Shown here piece after piece: positions 52,502-61,399 of a DNA stretch of 64,000 nucleotides; the first letter of the stretch is position 1; every line of letters begins with the position of its first letter. The DNA comes from Bog-756 sp963828385 (GTDB lineage: Bacteria; Actinomycetota; Acidimicrobiia; Acidimicrobiales; RAAP-2): contig CAWHEF010000002.1 of NCBI GenBank assembly GCA_963828385.1, positions 868,001 to 932,000 on the forward strand. Reading direction: 5' to 3'. The notes under the pieces were generated by a model that did not search any database, had not been told where the DNA came from, and worked only from the letters and a program-made list of their open reading frames with translations. A program made the translations under genes and the position numbers.

Positions 52502-55059
52502 CCTTGCGCCACCTGCGGTGGCTCGCCGCTGCTCTTTCGGCTCCCTTGGTGGACGCTTCGGTATCCGATCACGCCGCTTATGGCCAGACACGCCGCGGCG
52601 CAGAGCGCAAGGATGAGGCCCGCCGTGAAGGTCCGGGGCCAGTAGCGCAGGACGATCGTATGGCGACCGGGCGGGATTCTTGCCTGCAACATGACCTGGG
52701 AGAACGGCATGAGGGGGAGAGGTCTGCCATCGATGGTGGCTGTCCAACCCGGGGAGTTGGTGAGGTGGAGCCGCAGCATCTGCAACTGGTTTCCAGCCGA
52801 GGCCATCCTCCACGTTCCGGGGTTCGAGTGGGTCACCATGACCGGCGTGCCAGCTGCGTTCGGTCCAGGAACGACATGCGATCCAGGATCAGGCACGAGG
52901 AGGGCGGGAGCAGCGCCGCGGATGCGATAGAGGTCCTCCGCCGCCTGTCCCTTCCCGAGAGTCGTGACGAAGGTCGCACCCGTCGGCGGTGTTCCACGCG
53001 CAGTGGTCAGCACGTATCCGATGCCGTACTGCCGCGCAACGTTGACCGATGGTATCGACGGGCAGAAGGTCGAGATTTGAGCCAGACCACCCGAGCCTCC
53101 CGTCGTCTGCTTCCACGACGAGAAATACGTCCTAGGTAGCATCGGGTCGTACACCGCCATCTGGTGGATACCGAACACGATATTTGCATTCGGAAGGATC
53201 CCGACTCCCGGAGGGGCGAGGCAATTGCCAGATCCCAGGCCCACTGTGGCCGTACCGACTAGGCGCTGGAGCTGCACTTCGACCTGGGTCGGCCCAAGGG
53301 GTGAAGCCGCAGACGACCAGACGAACTCGACGCCGGCGATGAGGAAGATGGATTGGCAGACGAGCAGCACGAGGGCGGCGATCCGTCCGGCGACAAGTCG
53401 GGAGTGCCCGGTCCCATCTCTGAACGATCGTGTCGCGCCACCCTCCATCTTCCGTCGCCGATCAGAAAGCATCGAAGGTTCCGCCGGTTTTGGATCGATC
53501 GACTCGGAAGGACCAACGTGCTCGGGCTGATCGATCGCGGCGGCGCCGCCCACCAGAAGGGGAACGCTTCTGGTGGCAGCCTTATTCGCTCGTGCAATCT
53601 CGCCACGACGGCCATGCTGACTCGGTTGTCGGAGAGCAACGAATAGCCAGATCATCACCGAGATGGCGACAGCAGCCTCGATGCCGTCCCAGAGGAACGA
53701 TCGTGTTCGGAAATGCGCTGGTAGGGGTGACTGCAGGGCATACGGCAAGACAGGGACACCGGGACCAATCAGGTACAGCACGAGCGTTGTCAGTCCGAGG
53801 GCGGCGAATGCTCCTGCAATCACGGCAATCATCTTCGCCGTGAGCCGGGCCCGCACCACGAGGTCCAATCCCATCCCAGCCAGGACCGTGACCGCCATGG
53901 CCAAGGGGGTGATGGCTCGTGGCCAGCGCACGCTATGCAGGCCGGGCAGTGAAGACATCATGGCGATGACCGGTGGTGAAGTCGTCAACAGGGCTGCCGC
54001 TGCGCCCACGACAACGAGGGCGATGACCTCGGGCTGTCGGCGGCGAACGACCATCGTCACGACGGCGAAGACGATCACCACCGTCCCAATGGTCGATGCG
54101 GGAACCGTCGGATCGCCGGTGAAGGCCACGAAGAGGTTCACGATGTCCTTGACTGGAAGCGCCAGGTTCCCGCCCAGCGTCCCCCCTGACCTGTTTCTCA
54201 CCGCTCCTCCGAGCAGTTGAGCCCCCGGTAGGAGGAGAGGCGCCGAAAGGGCAAGTCCGGCCACACCGCCAATGACCAAGTCGAGCACCGGCCTCCACGT
54301 CAGCCCTGGGCCTCCGAGCGGGTGCCACCTGAGGAAGAGGAGCACGATGGCGAAGAGGACAGTGAAACCAAAGAGCAGCACGAGGGTGTCCGGTTGGCCG
54401 GCGTAGACGGCGAGCCCGATGGCGAGGGCGAGACAAACGATGCTCACGAATCGTCGCCCACCCCGCACGACCAGGATGGTGGCGGCAAAGAGCCACCCCG
54501 ACCAGGAGAAGACCGAGGCAATTGGCCATCCGACCCAGCTGAAGAACGGGCCGCACAGTTCGAATGCGATCCCGGCGAACGTCGACCCGATGATGCCGAC
54601 CCGGAGGACCCGACCGAGCACGTATATGCCGGTTCCAGCTACGACGACGGTCACCATCACCTGAATGGAGTACGCCATGCGCAGTGGGAACAGGTATCCG
54701 ATCGCGGCTGGAAGACTGAATGCCGCCGACTGCCAATTGAAAGCCAGGGGCGTACCGAGGACGCTGAATGGGTTCCACAGCGGTAGCTGGCCGTGATGCA
54801 CTTGAGTCCACGCCAGGTTCGACCATGGGATCATCTGCGTGATCTGGTCACTCAAGAGAGCATTGTGGAGTCCGGCGTCGCCCCCGTAGCGCAAGCCATA
54901 TGACGTTAGATATGTGTACGGGCCAAGAGAGATCCCGTGGATGAGCGCAGGAATGAACGCGGCGACTGCTACAGCAATGATCCAGAGGACAGCGAGTGCT
55001 TCGGGGACGATGCGCCGAGCGTCACGGGGACCGGACACTGCGCCGACGCCACGGTTCAC
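52498..55059 (-). CDS. YfhO-family membrane glycosyltransferase, paralog 1
   Basis: 853 residues from GTG 55059, whose GTGA overlaps the stop of paralog 2. About twelve spans and a C-terminal domain. Conserved loop MIPWSNLAWTQVHHGQLPLW followed by NPFSVLGTPLAFNWQSAAFS; C-terminal PGWTATIDGRPLPLMPFSQV and IPPGRHTIVLRYWP are hallmarks of YfhO. In Bacillus/Listeria, YfhO uses polyprenyl-phosphate sugar made by CsbB to glycosylate teichoic acids. That role here is by family analogy. A hydrophilic loop of about 60 residues near 560-625 is an insertion relative to the other two paralogs. Confidence 0.82.
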   Translation of the reverse strand: MNRGVGAVSGPRDARRIVPEALAVLWIIAVAVAAFIPALIHGISLGPYTYLTSYGLRYGGDAGLHNALLSDQITQMIPWSNLAWTQVHHGQLPLWNPFSVLGTPLAFNWQSAAFSLPAAIGYLFPLRMAYSIQVMVTVVVAGTGIYVLGRVLRVGIIGSTFAGIAFELCGPFFSWVGWPIASVFSWSGWLFAATILVVRGGRRFVSIVCLALAIGLAVYAGQPDTLVLLFGFTVLFAIVLLFLRWHPLGGPGLTWRPVLDLVIGGVAGLALSAPLLLPGAQLLGGAVRNRSGGTLGGNLALPVKDIVNLFVAFTGDPTVPASTIGTVVIVFAVVTMVVRRRQPEVIALVVVGAAAALLTTSPPVIAMMSSLPGLHSVRWPRAITPLAMAVTVLAGMGLDLVVRARLTAKMIAVIAGAFAALGLTTLVLYLIGPGVPVLPYALQSPLPAHFRTRSFLWDGIEAAVAISVMIWLFVALRQPSQHGRRGEIARANKAATRSVPLLVGGAAAIDQPEHVGPSESIDPKPAEPSMLSDRRRKMEGGATRSFRDGTGHSRLVAGRIAALVLLVCQSIFLIAGVEFVWSSAASPLGPTQVEVQLQRLVGTATVGLGSGNCLAPPGVGILPNANIVFGIHQMAVYDPMLPRTYFSSWKQTTGGSGGLAQISTFCPSIPSVNVARQYGIGYVLTTARGTPPTGATFVTTLGKGQAAEDLYRIRGAAPALLVPDPGSHVVPGPNAAGTPVMVTHSNPGTWRMASAGNQLQMLRLHLTNSPGWTATIDGRPLPLMPFSQVMLQARIPPGRHTIVLRYWPRTFTAGLILALCAAACLAISGVIGYRSVHQGSRKSSGEPPQVAQG

Positions 55060-57470
55060 CGACGCACCCTTTCTGGGGTCACAGGTGGTCGCCGCGAGCG
55101 TGACCACTCGATGACGAGCGCGCCGAACAGCACCACTGCTCCCACTAACGCGAGGATCAAGCCGGCAGAGAACAGCGGTGGCCAGTACGTCACCACGATC
55201 GTGTGGCGACCAGACAGGATGTGAGCCTTGAGCATGACCCCGGCGTAGGGGTCGAGCCTCAGCGGGCGTCCGTCGATGGTTGCTCGCCATCCCGGCACGT
55301 CGGTGAGGTGGAGACGCAGCTCGGATTCGGTCTTCGCTTCTGTCGTCAGCCTCCACGTTGACGGGTTCGGCGATGTCACCGGAACCGGGGTTCCAGCGGA
55401 CCCCGGTTCGGCCGCTCCGTCATGAGCAGCAGGAATCACACTGGCCGGACCCGCCCCGGGTATCCGGTAGAGATCCTCTGCTGTCGAGCCCGTCCGGAGG
55501 GTGCGGAGGAAGACACCGCCCACAGGGCCACGGATTCCATGTCCCGTGAGCACGTAGGCAATTCCGAATTCTCTTGCCACCGAGGCTGAGGTGATCGCCG
55601 GGCAGAACGAAGCAAGCGCCGGGTTCCCTCCCGACTCGCCTGTGGCGGCCTGCCAGGCGCTGAAGTACGACTTCGGAATGATCGGATCGTAGATACCGAT
55701 CAGATGGACCCCGTAGGCCACGTTGGTCTCCTGGGGAAGGCCGAGGAGGGGCGTACCGAGAGCGCAGCCCGTCGCGCCGAGGCCCACCACCCCGGTGCCG
55801 ACGGTCGACTGCAGCTGAGCCACTGCGTTGTTGGTAGGGAGGAAGGTGCTGCTCGACTCCCAGTAGGACGAACCGACAGTGAGCAGCGTCCCGGTCTGAA
55901 CGCCGAAGAGGACGAAGACAGCGGCCGCCCAGCGCCAGCGGCGCCAGCGTGTCAGACGGGTACCGAAGGACCGTCGTCCGATCACCAGGAGTATCCCAAC
56001 GACGACGATGCCGACGGCGAGGTCGATGGCCGGCCACAAGAACGCCCTGTTCTGCGCGGCGTTGAGGTTGGGCGGGAGATGGACGAGTCGGGCCGTCCAG
56101 GCGTAGCCGAGCCACGCAGACAGTCCGACGAATCCCGCGCCGCACCAGAGCAACGTGGCCCGCTTGTTCCGCCGGCGGAGAAGCGAGTCGGCACCATATC
56201 CGGCGAGGACCGAGAGCCCGAGCGATGCGGGCATCAGGGCGCGACTCCAGTAGACGCGCCCGACCTGCGGGATGACGTCGAACGCGGTTTCGACCGGGGT
56301 GACGAATACGAGCAGGCCGAATACGACCACGAGCGTGGCCAACGCGAGTACGACGGGATCTCGCCAGCGCCGGACGACGGCGGCGACAGCCAGCGGCAGC
56401 GCGATGAAACCGATCGTCGACGGAAAATGAGCGGCAAGCGTGGTTACCGTCGGATCACTGATCACCTTGAACCCGTTCGGCAGAAGCATCGCCGTGAGGT
56501 AGCTGAACGGGACGCCGCTGTGGCCCCCGAGGCTGACGCGTGTCGTGTGGCTCGTGAGCTGAAGGGCGGGCAGCAATAGGGGTGATGCGAGGGCGAGGCC
56601 GGCGACGACCGCACAGGCTAGCCAGAGTGCCGGCTTCACGATGGAGAACGGCCCCTCGCGCCACACCCGACAGATCAATGTGACGACGAGGAAGAGACCG
56701 ACGGCGAGCAGCACCACAGCGAGGCTCTCGGGATTGCCGGCGTAGATGGCAAAGGCGAGCACGACGGCGAACAACGCAACCGCCACCGCCGGACGCCGTC
56801 CTCTTGTGACGAGCACGCTTGCAGCGAGCAGCCATCCGATCCACGAGATGACGGCTCCAAGGGGGAACCCGAGCCAGCCGAGGAAGGGTCCGCTCAGCTC
56901 GAAAAAGGTGGCACCCATGACGCTGACCAGGGTCCCGAGACCGAGCACGCGCCCGAAGACGTACGTACCGGTGCCTGCCACCAGCAGGGTGACGATCACA
57001 CTAACCGTGAACGCGAGCTGCATGGGCACGAGGTAGCCGACGAGCGACGGGAGGGAGAACGGCGCGGACTGCCAGTTGAAGGCGAGGGGCATGCCGAGAC
57101 CGCTCATCGGGTTCCAGAGGGGCAGGTGACCGGTGTGGACCTGAGTCCAGGTCAAGGCGGACCACGGGATCATCTCGGTGACGAGATCGCTGTTCCCGAG
57201 GTTTCGCTGGGCCGCCCCGGAGTGCTGCAGCAGGCCGGTTTGAGCGAGGAGGTGGTAGGGGCCGAGGTAGGGACCTCGTATCAGGGCCGGCGCCAGCAGG
57301 ATGGCGGCAACGAGCAGCAGCCAGGCGACGACGATGACGTGGGTAGGCCACCGCCGGCGGGAGCTCTCGCTCGGACGAGGTTGCCCTTCACTGCGTTTGC
57401 TCGGGTGCCCGCCGGTTGGGGGCCAGTCGCGATGTGCTGTCTCCCGCATGGTCGAGCCCACCCCCAGCAC
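55056..57470 (-). CDS. YfhO-family membrane glycosyltransferase, paralog 2
   Basis: 804 residues. It shares MIPWSALTWTQVHTGHLPLW, GLGMPLAFNWQSAPFSLPSL and the C-terminal PGWRATIDGRPLRLDPYAGV and HTIVVTYWPPLFSAGLILAL with paralogs 1 and 3. The start is GTG 57470, with TAGGGT six bases upstream; ATG 57449 is an alternative. First gene of the minus operon that runs through 52498 and 50753, probably on to 48473. Divergent from the small membrane protein at 57588. Confidence 0.82.
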   Translation of the reverse strand: MLGVGSTMRETAHRDWPPTGGHPSKRSEGQPRPSESSRRRWPTHVIVVAWLLLVAAILLAPALIRGPYLGPYHLLAQTGLLQHSGAAQRNLGNSDLVTEMIPWSALTWTQVHTGHLPLWNPMSGLGMPLAFNWQSAPFSLPSLVGYLVPMQLAFTVSVIVTLLVAGTGTYVFGRVLGLGTLVSVMGATFFELSGPFLGWLGFPLGAVISWIGWLLAASVLVTRGRRPAVAVALFAVVLAFAIYAGNPESLAVVLLAVGLFLVVTLICRVWREGPFSIVKPALWLACAVVAGLALASPLLLPALQLTSHTTRVSLGGHSGVPFSYLTAMLLPNGFKVISDPTVTTLAAHFPSTIGFIALPLAVAAVVRRWRDPVVLALATLVVVFGLLVFVTPVETAFDVIPQVGRVYWSRALMPASLGLSVLAGYGADSLLRRRNKRATLLWCGAGFVGLSAWLGYAWTARLVHLPPNLNAAQNRAFLWPAIDLAVGIVVVGILLVIGRRSFGTRLTRWRRWRWAAAVFVLFGVQTGTLLTVGSSYWESSSTFLPTNNAVAQLQSTVGTGVVGLGATGCALGTPLLGLPQETNVAYGVHLIGIYDPIIPKSYFSAWQAATGESGGNPALASFCPAITSASVAREFGIAYVLTGHGIRGPVGGVFLRTLRTGSTAEDLYRIPGAGPASVIPAAHDGAAEPGSAGTPVPVTSPNPSTWRLTTEAKTESELRLHLTDVPGWRATIDGRPLRLDPYAGVMLKAHILSGRHTIVVTYWPPLFSAGLILALVGAVVLFGALVIEWSRSRRPPVTPERVRR

Positions 57471-57476
57471 GCTGGC

Positions 57477-57482
57477 ACCCTA
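57477..57482 (-). promoter_or_regulatory. -10 box TAGGGT, 6 bases before GTG 57470
   Basis: Minus-strand TAGGGT then six bases and the YfhO paralog 2 GTG. Confidence 0.35.
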
Positions 57483-57573
57483 ACTCGTCGGTCGGACCGA
57501 AATCCCCCGGGCTCCGATGGTGCCAGGGATCCATCTCGTCAATATTTGTCAGGCAACCGGATCGACGGCTTGC

Positions 57574-57579
57574 TAGTCT
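57574..57579 (+). promoter_or_regulatory. -10 box TAGTCT, 8 bases before ATG 57588
   Basis: TAGTCT, eight bases (a C-run), then the ATG of the small membrane protein; no purine-rich ribosome site. Confidence 0.5.
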
Positions 57580-57587
57580 TGCCCCCC

Positions 57588-57908
57588 ATGAACAAGAAGT
57601 GGATCTGGGTCATCATCTTGTTGGTCCTGGCGGGGCTGGCCGCCTTCGTTGCCGTCGAATACTTCACGACGGCGATCCATGCCTTGCCGAGCTACATCCC
57701 CGGGCAGAAGCACGGAAGAGGCCACTACCGCAAGCGCGGGGCGGGCGCTGCTGTCATCGCCTTCATCCTCCTCGTCATCGCCGGCATCGTCTCCTTGCGC
57801 ATCATCAACCAGGAGAAACAGCGCAACCCGCGTCCGGTGGCCCCTGCCCCGACCTCGGATGACCTTCTCTCGAGTTCCCCGGCCCCCGAGAGCCCGAGCG
57901 ACGCCTGA
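57588..57908 (+). CDS. Small two-span membrane protein, unknown
   Basis: 106 residues with two hydrophobic spans (WIWVIILLVLAGLAAFVAVE near 6-25 and GAGAAVIAFILLVIAGIVSL near 51-70), a basic loop GQKHGRGHYRKRG between them and a proline/serine-rich C-terminal tail. It lies between divergent YfhO genes and has its own -10 box. No known family; too few spans for the GtcA flippase. A helper for the neighbouring membrane glycosyltransferases is possible, but only from position. Confidence 0.65.
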   Translation: MNKKWIWVIILLVLAGLAAFVAVEYFTTAIHALPSYIPGQKHGRGHYRKRGAGAAVIAFILLVIAGIVSLRIINQEKQRNPRPVAPAPTSDDLLSSSPAPESPSDA

Positions 57909-58073
57909 GTTCCGCATGCGTACCGGCTGGATCGCAGCCGGTCCGGGTTCACTGAGGATCCGATGAAGCTCGGGAAGGCACTCAATCCGACCGCGGTCCA
58001 CCTGACCACGTCGGGCAACATCCGGTGGCGGCGCGGCGGTGCCGGTGCAGAAACAGGCCGCCGCCCGGCCTGT

Positions 58074-58079
58074 TAGCTT
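58074..58079 (+). promoter_or_regulatory. -10 box TAGCTT, 6 bases before GTG 58086
   Basis: TAGCTT then six bases and the YfhO paralog 3 GTG, again without a ribosome site. Confidence 0.4.
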
Positions 58080-58085
58080 CGGACA

Positions 58086-60611
58086 GTGGGAACGACGGCG
58101 CCGACCAGCCGGCGCGCCTCGGGTTCAGACCATCGTGTCGCCGTTCCGAACGACGTCGACGATGGCGCGATACAGGGCTCCGAGGGTCCGCCAACCTCAT
58201 CAACGGGCCGGTCGCTCCCCCGAGCATTTCGATCCGCCGACGTCCTCGGCGTCCTCTGGGTCATCGGCGCGGGGGTGGCCATCCTCGTTCCAGCTTTCAT
58301 TCACGCTCGCATCGTCGGGCCCTTCGATTTCCTCTCGCAGGTCGGGCTGACCAAGCAACCCGAGGTCCCCGTACACATCTTCCAGAACACGGACCTCTCG
58401 AACTCCCTGATTCCGTGGTGGACCATCGCCTGGCAACAGGTCCACGCCGGCCACCTTCCCCTCTGGAACCCCAATGGCGGCTTGGGCATGCCGCTCGCAT
58501 TCAACTGGCAGTCGGCGCCCTTCAGCCTGCCGGCACTTGTGGGATACCTGGCCCCGGTCCGCTACGCGTTCACGGTCGGAGTAGTGGTGACCATCGTGGT
58601 CGGCGGGACAGGGGGGTACGTGCTCGGCAGGGTCCTCCACATGGGAGTGATCGCCGCCGCTGGAGTCGGGACGGTGTTCGAGCTGAGTGGGCCGATCACC
58701 GCCTGGCTCGGCTATCCGTTCCCGGCCGTCATGAGCTGGGGCGGATGGATCCTCGCCTTCGGCATCCTCGTCGTCAGGGGCCGCCACCGTTCCGGGAGCA
58801 TCGTCGCCTTCGCCGTGTGCATCGCCTTTTCGCTCTATGGCGGCGATCCGGAGGGGTTTGTCACCCTGGCGCTGGCGGCCGGCGTCTTCTTCGTGGTGGT
58901 GCTCGGCCGCCGCTCCCGGTGGCTCGGGGGTTCGGGGCCGATTCTGCGACCGTCGATCGGCCTCGTCGTCGGCGCCTTGGCCGGCGGTGCCCTGGCCGCC
59001 CCGTTTGCCCTTCCAGGCGTGCAGCTGGCGAACCAGTCGGTTCGGAGCACGCCCGAAGCGTCCTCAGCGCTGAGCAGCCATTTCCTGTTCAACTTGATCT
59101 TCCAAGCGTATGACGGCCTTCCCCTCATCGTGAACGGTCACGCCGCCATCTTCGGTGCCGGTGGGCTGTTCTACACGGAATGGGCGGCCTACGTGGGTAT
59201 CGCGGCCGTCGCCCTGGCCGGCATGGCTGTTGTTCTTCACCGCAGGCGGCCCGCCGTCCTCGGCCTGGCCGCAGCGGCAGTCTTGTGTCTGTTGGTGATC
59301 GTGGTGGAGCCGATCCATCGCCTGGCCACAGACCTGCCGCTGCTCGGCCGCGTGAGCTGGGTGCGGGCCCTCATGCCCATGGCCCTGGCCGTTGCTGCTC
59401 TGGCCGGGTTCGGCATCGACTTCGTGGTAAGGAGCCCGTCGGCCCGAAGGGTGGCCCGGGTCCTCGGAATGGCCTTTGGGGGCGCTGCACTCCTGCTCGC
59501 CGTGCTCTGGCTCGTTGCTCGAGGTCATCTCCGCCCCGCCGACTCCGAGGTTCGGGCCCACAGCTTCATCTGGCCCGCTATCGAGGTGGCGGTGGGCCTG
59601 GTGACGGCAGGGTTCCTGGGCTGGGTCGGATGGCAGCGACGACGAGCACAGGTGCTCCCCGACCCGGCCGGCGACGACCCGGCCTCGACACGACGACGAC
59701 GGTTCCTCCCATGGTCGGGAGCGCTGGCGGGACTGGCACTTCTCGTCGGGCAGACAGTCTTTCTGGTGAACGCCGGTGCCATGATGACCCAGACCAGTCC
59801 GACCTGGTTCCCGCAGACCGCCGCCGCCTCGAAACTGGTGGCGGCCGTCGGCACGAAGACGGTGGCCTTCGACGGCGCGAGCTGCGACTTCGGGCTAGAA
59901 CCGAACATCAACGGGGTCTACGGGGTTCATGACCTCGACGTCTACGACCCGATCATCCCGAAGGACTACTTCACGGCGTGGCCGGCTGACACCGGCTCGT
60001 CCGTCGGGGGCACCGAGCTCAACCTGTTCTGCCCGCGGGTTGCCTCGACCACCGTGGCTCGGGAGTTCGGCGTCGGGTTCGTGCTCACGCCGCCCCGGCA
60101 TCCGGGGCCGAGCGGTGCCGTGTTCGTCGACCGCATCGGCGACGAGGACCTCTACCGCATTCCCGACTCCGGTGAGGCGACCGTCACTCCCACCGCAGGT
60201 GGGGCGATGCCGTCCGACGCGGCTTCCGGCCTGCCCGTCACCGTGCACCACTCGGCCCCCACCGAGTGGCAGCTGCGCACGGCTTCATCCTCGCCCCAGG
60301 TGCTCCGCCTCCACCTGACGGCCGATCCAGGGTGGCACGCCACCATCGATGGCAAGCCGTTGCCCCTCGAGCGCTATGCCGGCATGATGCTCCAGGCCCG
60401 GATCCCGGCCGGTGAGCACTCGATCGTGCTCCGCTACCTGCCGACAACCTTCGTCGCCGGAATGGGGCTTGCGGTGGCGGCCGTGGCCTTCCTCGTGGCA
60501 CTCTTGGTCTTCTCGTCCCGACGGCGCCGACGACGCAATGCGGCTCCAGCTTCCGTTTCTCGAACGCCTGCACCTGCCGCAGCTGCGAACAGCGAGGGGG
60601 GAACCGGGTGA
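58086..60611 (+). CDS. YfhO-family membrane glycosyltransferase, paralog 3
   Basis: 841 residues from GTG 58086. It shares LIPWWTIAWQQVHAGHLPLW, GLGMPLAFNWQSAPFSLPAL, VYDPIIPKDYFTAW and PGWHATIDGKPLPLERYAGM with the two paralogs on the minus strand. About twelve spans, then an extracytoplasmic domain and a last span with the tail SSRRRRRRN. Its stop overlaps the start of a GT2 (GTGA, 60608), reproducing the csbB-yfhO pairing of Firmicutes with the order reversed. Confidence 0.83.
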   Translation: MGTTAPTSRRASGSDHRVAVPNDVDDGAIQGSEGPPTSSTGRSLPRAFRSADVLGVLWVIGAGVAILVPAFIHARIVGPFDFLSQVGLTKQPEVPVHIFQNTDLSNSLIPWWTIAWQQVHAGHLPLWNPNGGLGMPLAFNWQSAPFSLPALVGYLAPVRYAFTVGVVVTIVVGGTGGYVLGRVLHMGVIAAAGVGTVFELSGPITAWLGYPFPAVMSWGGWILAFGILVVRGRHRSGSIVAFAVCIAFSLYGGDPEGFVTLALAAGVFFVVVLGRRSRWLGGSGPILRPSIGLVVGALAGGALAAPFALPGVQLANQSVRSTPEASSALSSHFLFNLIFQAYDGLPLIVNGHAAIFGAGGLFYTEWAAYVGIAAVALAGMAVVLHRRRPAVLGLAAAAVLCLLVIVVEPIHRLATDLPLLGRVSWVRALMPMALAVAALAGFGIDFVVRSPSARRVARVLGMAFGGAALLLAVLWLVARGHLRPADSEVRAHSFIWPAIEVAVGLVTAGFLGWVGWQRRRAQVLPDPAGDDPASTRRRRFLPWSGALAGLALLVGQTVFLVNAGAMMTQTSPTWFPQTAAASKLVAAVGTKTVAFDGASCDFGLEPNINGVYGVHDLDVYDPIIPKDYFTAWPADTGSSVGGTELNLFCPRVASTTVAREFGVGFVLTPPRHPGPSGAVFVDRIGDEDLYRIPDSGEATVTPTAGGAMPSDAASGLPVTVHHSAPTEWQLRTASSSPQVLRLHLTADPGWHATIDGKPLPLERYAGMMLQARIPAGEHSIVLRYLPTTFVAGMGLAVAAVAFLVALLVFSSRRRRRRNAAPASVSRTPAPAAAANSEGGTG

Positions 60612-61399
60612 GCACTGCACTGTCGCCACCGAGGGTGGTCGTTGTCGTTCCTTGCTACAACGAGGAGGACCGGCTCGACGAGAGCGCCTTCCGCAAGCTG
60701 GCCGAGCACGATGGGCTCCGCCTGCTGTTCGTGGACGACGGGTCGACGGACGGAACGAGCAAGGTACTCGCCCGGCTGCAGGAACAGACGGGCTCGATCG
60801 GGGTGCGGATTCTGCCCGTGAACAGTGGCAAGGCCGAAGCCGTCCGCCAGGGGCTGATCGACGCCCTGGCCAGCGGGTCGGACATGGTCGGGTACCTCGA
60901 CGCCGACATGGCCACACCCGGGTCGGAGATGGTCCGGATGATCCAGGCGTTGGAACGGGACCCGGGGCTCACTGCCGTGTTCGGGTGCAGGGTGGCCCGG
61001 CTGGGGAGCACCATCGACCGCAGCGCCTTCCGCCACTACATGGGGCGGTTGTTCGCCACCGTGGCGTCGATGGCCCTCGGCGTGGCCGTGTACGACACCC
61101 AGTGCGGTGCCAAGGTCTTCCGGGCGACACCGGCCCTGGCGGCGGCCATCGAACGTCCGTTTCGCTCGCCGTGGTCGTTCGACGTCCTCTTGTGCCAGCG
61201 CCTTCTCGACGGGACCGCCGAGGTCCCGGGCCTGCCGAAGGCGTCGTTCCTCGAGCTGCCGCTCGAGCAGTGGTTCCACCGCCCTGGGTCGAAGCTCGAC
61301 CCCGGGGGCAGCGCCATGGCACTGATCGACGTGGTGCGGATGGGGGCGGCACGCAGGATCACCCATGGCCGTCGTGGCCCGGGCGGAACGCCACCGTGA
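60608..61399 (+). CDS. Family 2 glycosyltransferase, polyprenyl-phosphate sugar synthase type
   Basis: 263 residues, DPM1-like: VVVVPCYNEEDRLDE, LLFVDDGSTDGTSKVL, NSGKAEAVRQGL, metal-binding GYLDADMATPGSEM and YDTQCGAKVFRAT. No C-terminal membrane domain. It overlaps YfhO paralog 3 upstream and the acyltransferase downstream (GTGA at 61396), so it most likely makes the lipid-linked sugar used by that YfhO protein. Confidence 0.87.
   Translation: MSTALSPPRVVVVVPCYNEEDRLDESAFRKLAEHDGLRLLFVDDGSTDGTSKVLARLQEQTGSIGVRILPVNSGKAEAVRQGLIDALASGSDMVGYLDADMATPGSEMVRMIQALERDPGLTAVFGCRVARLGSTIDRSAFRHYMGRLFATVASMALGVAVYDTQCGAKVFRATPALAAAIERPFRSPWSFDVLLCQRLLDGTAEVPGLPKASFLELPLEQWFHRPGSKLDPGGSAMALIDVVRMGAARRITHGRRGPGGTPP

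Noticed and set aside
57588..57908. Small membrane protein considered as GtcA flippase
   Set aside because: GtcA has about four spans and a different motif; this protein has two.
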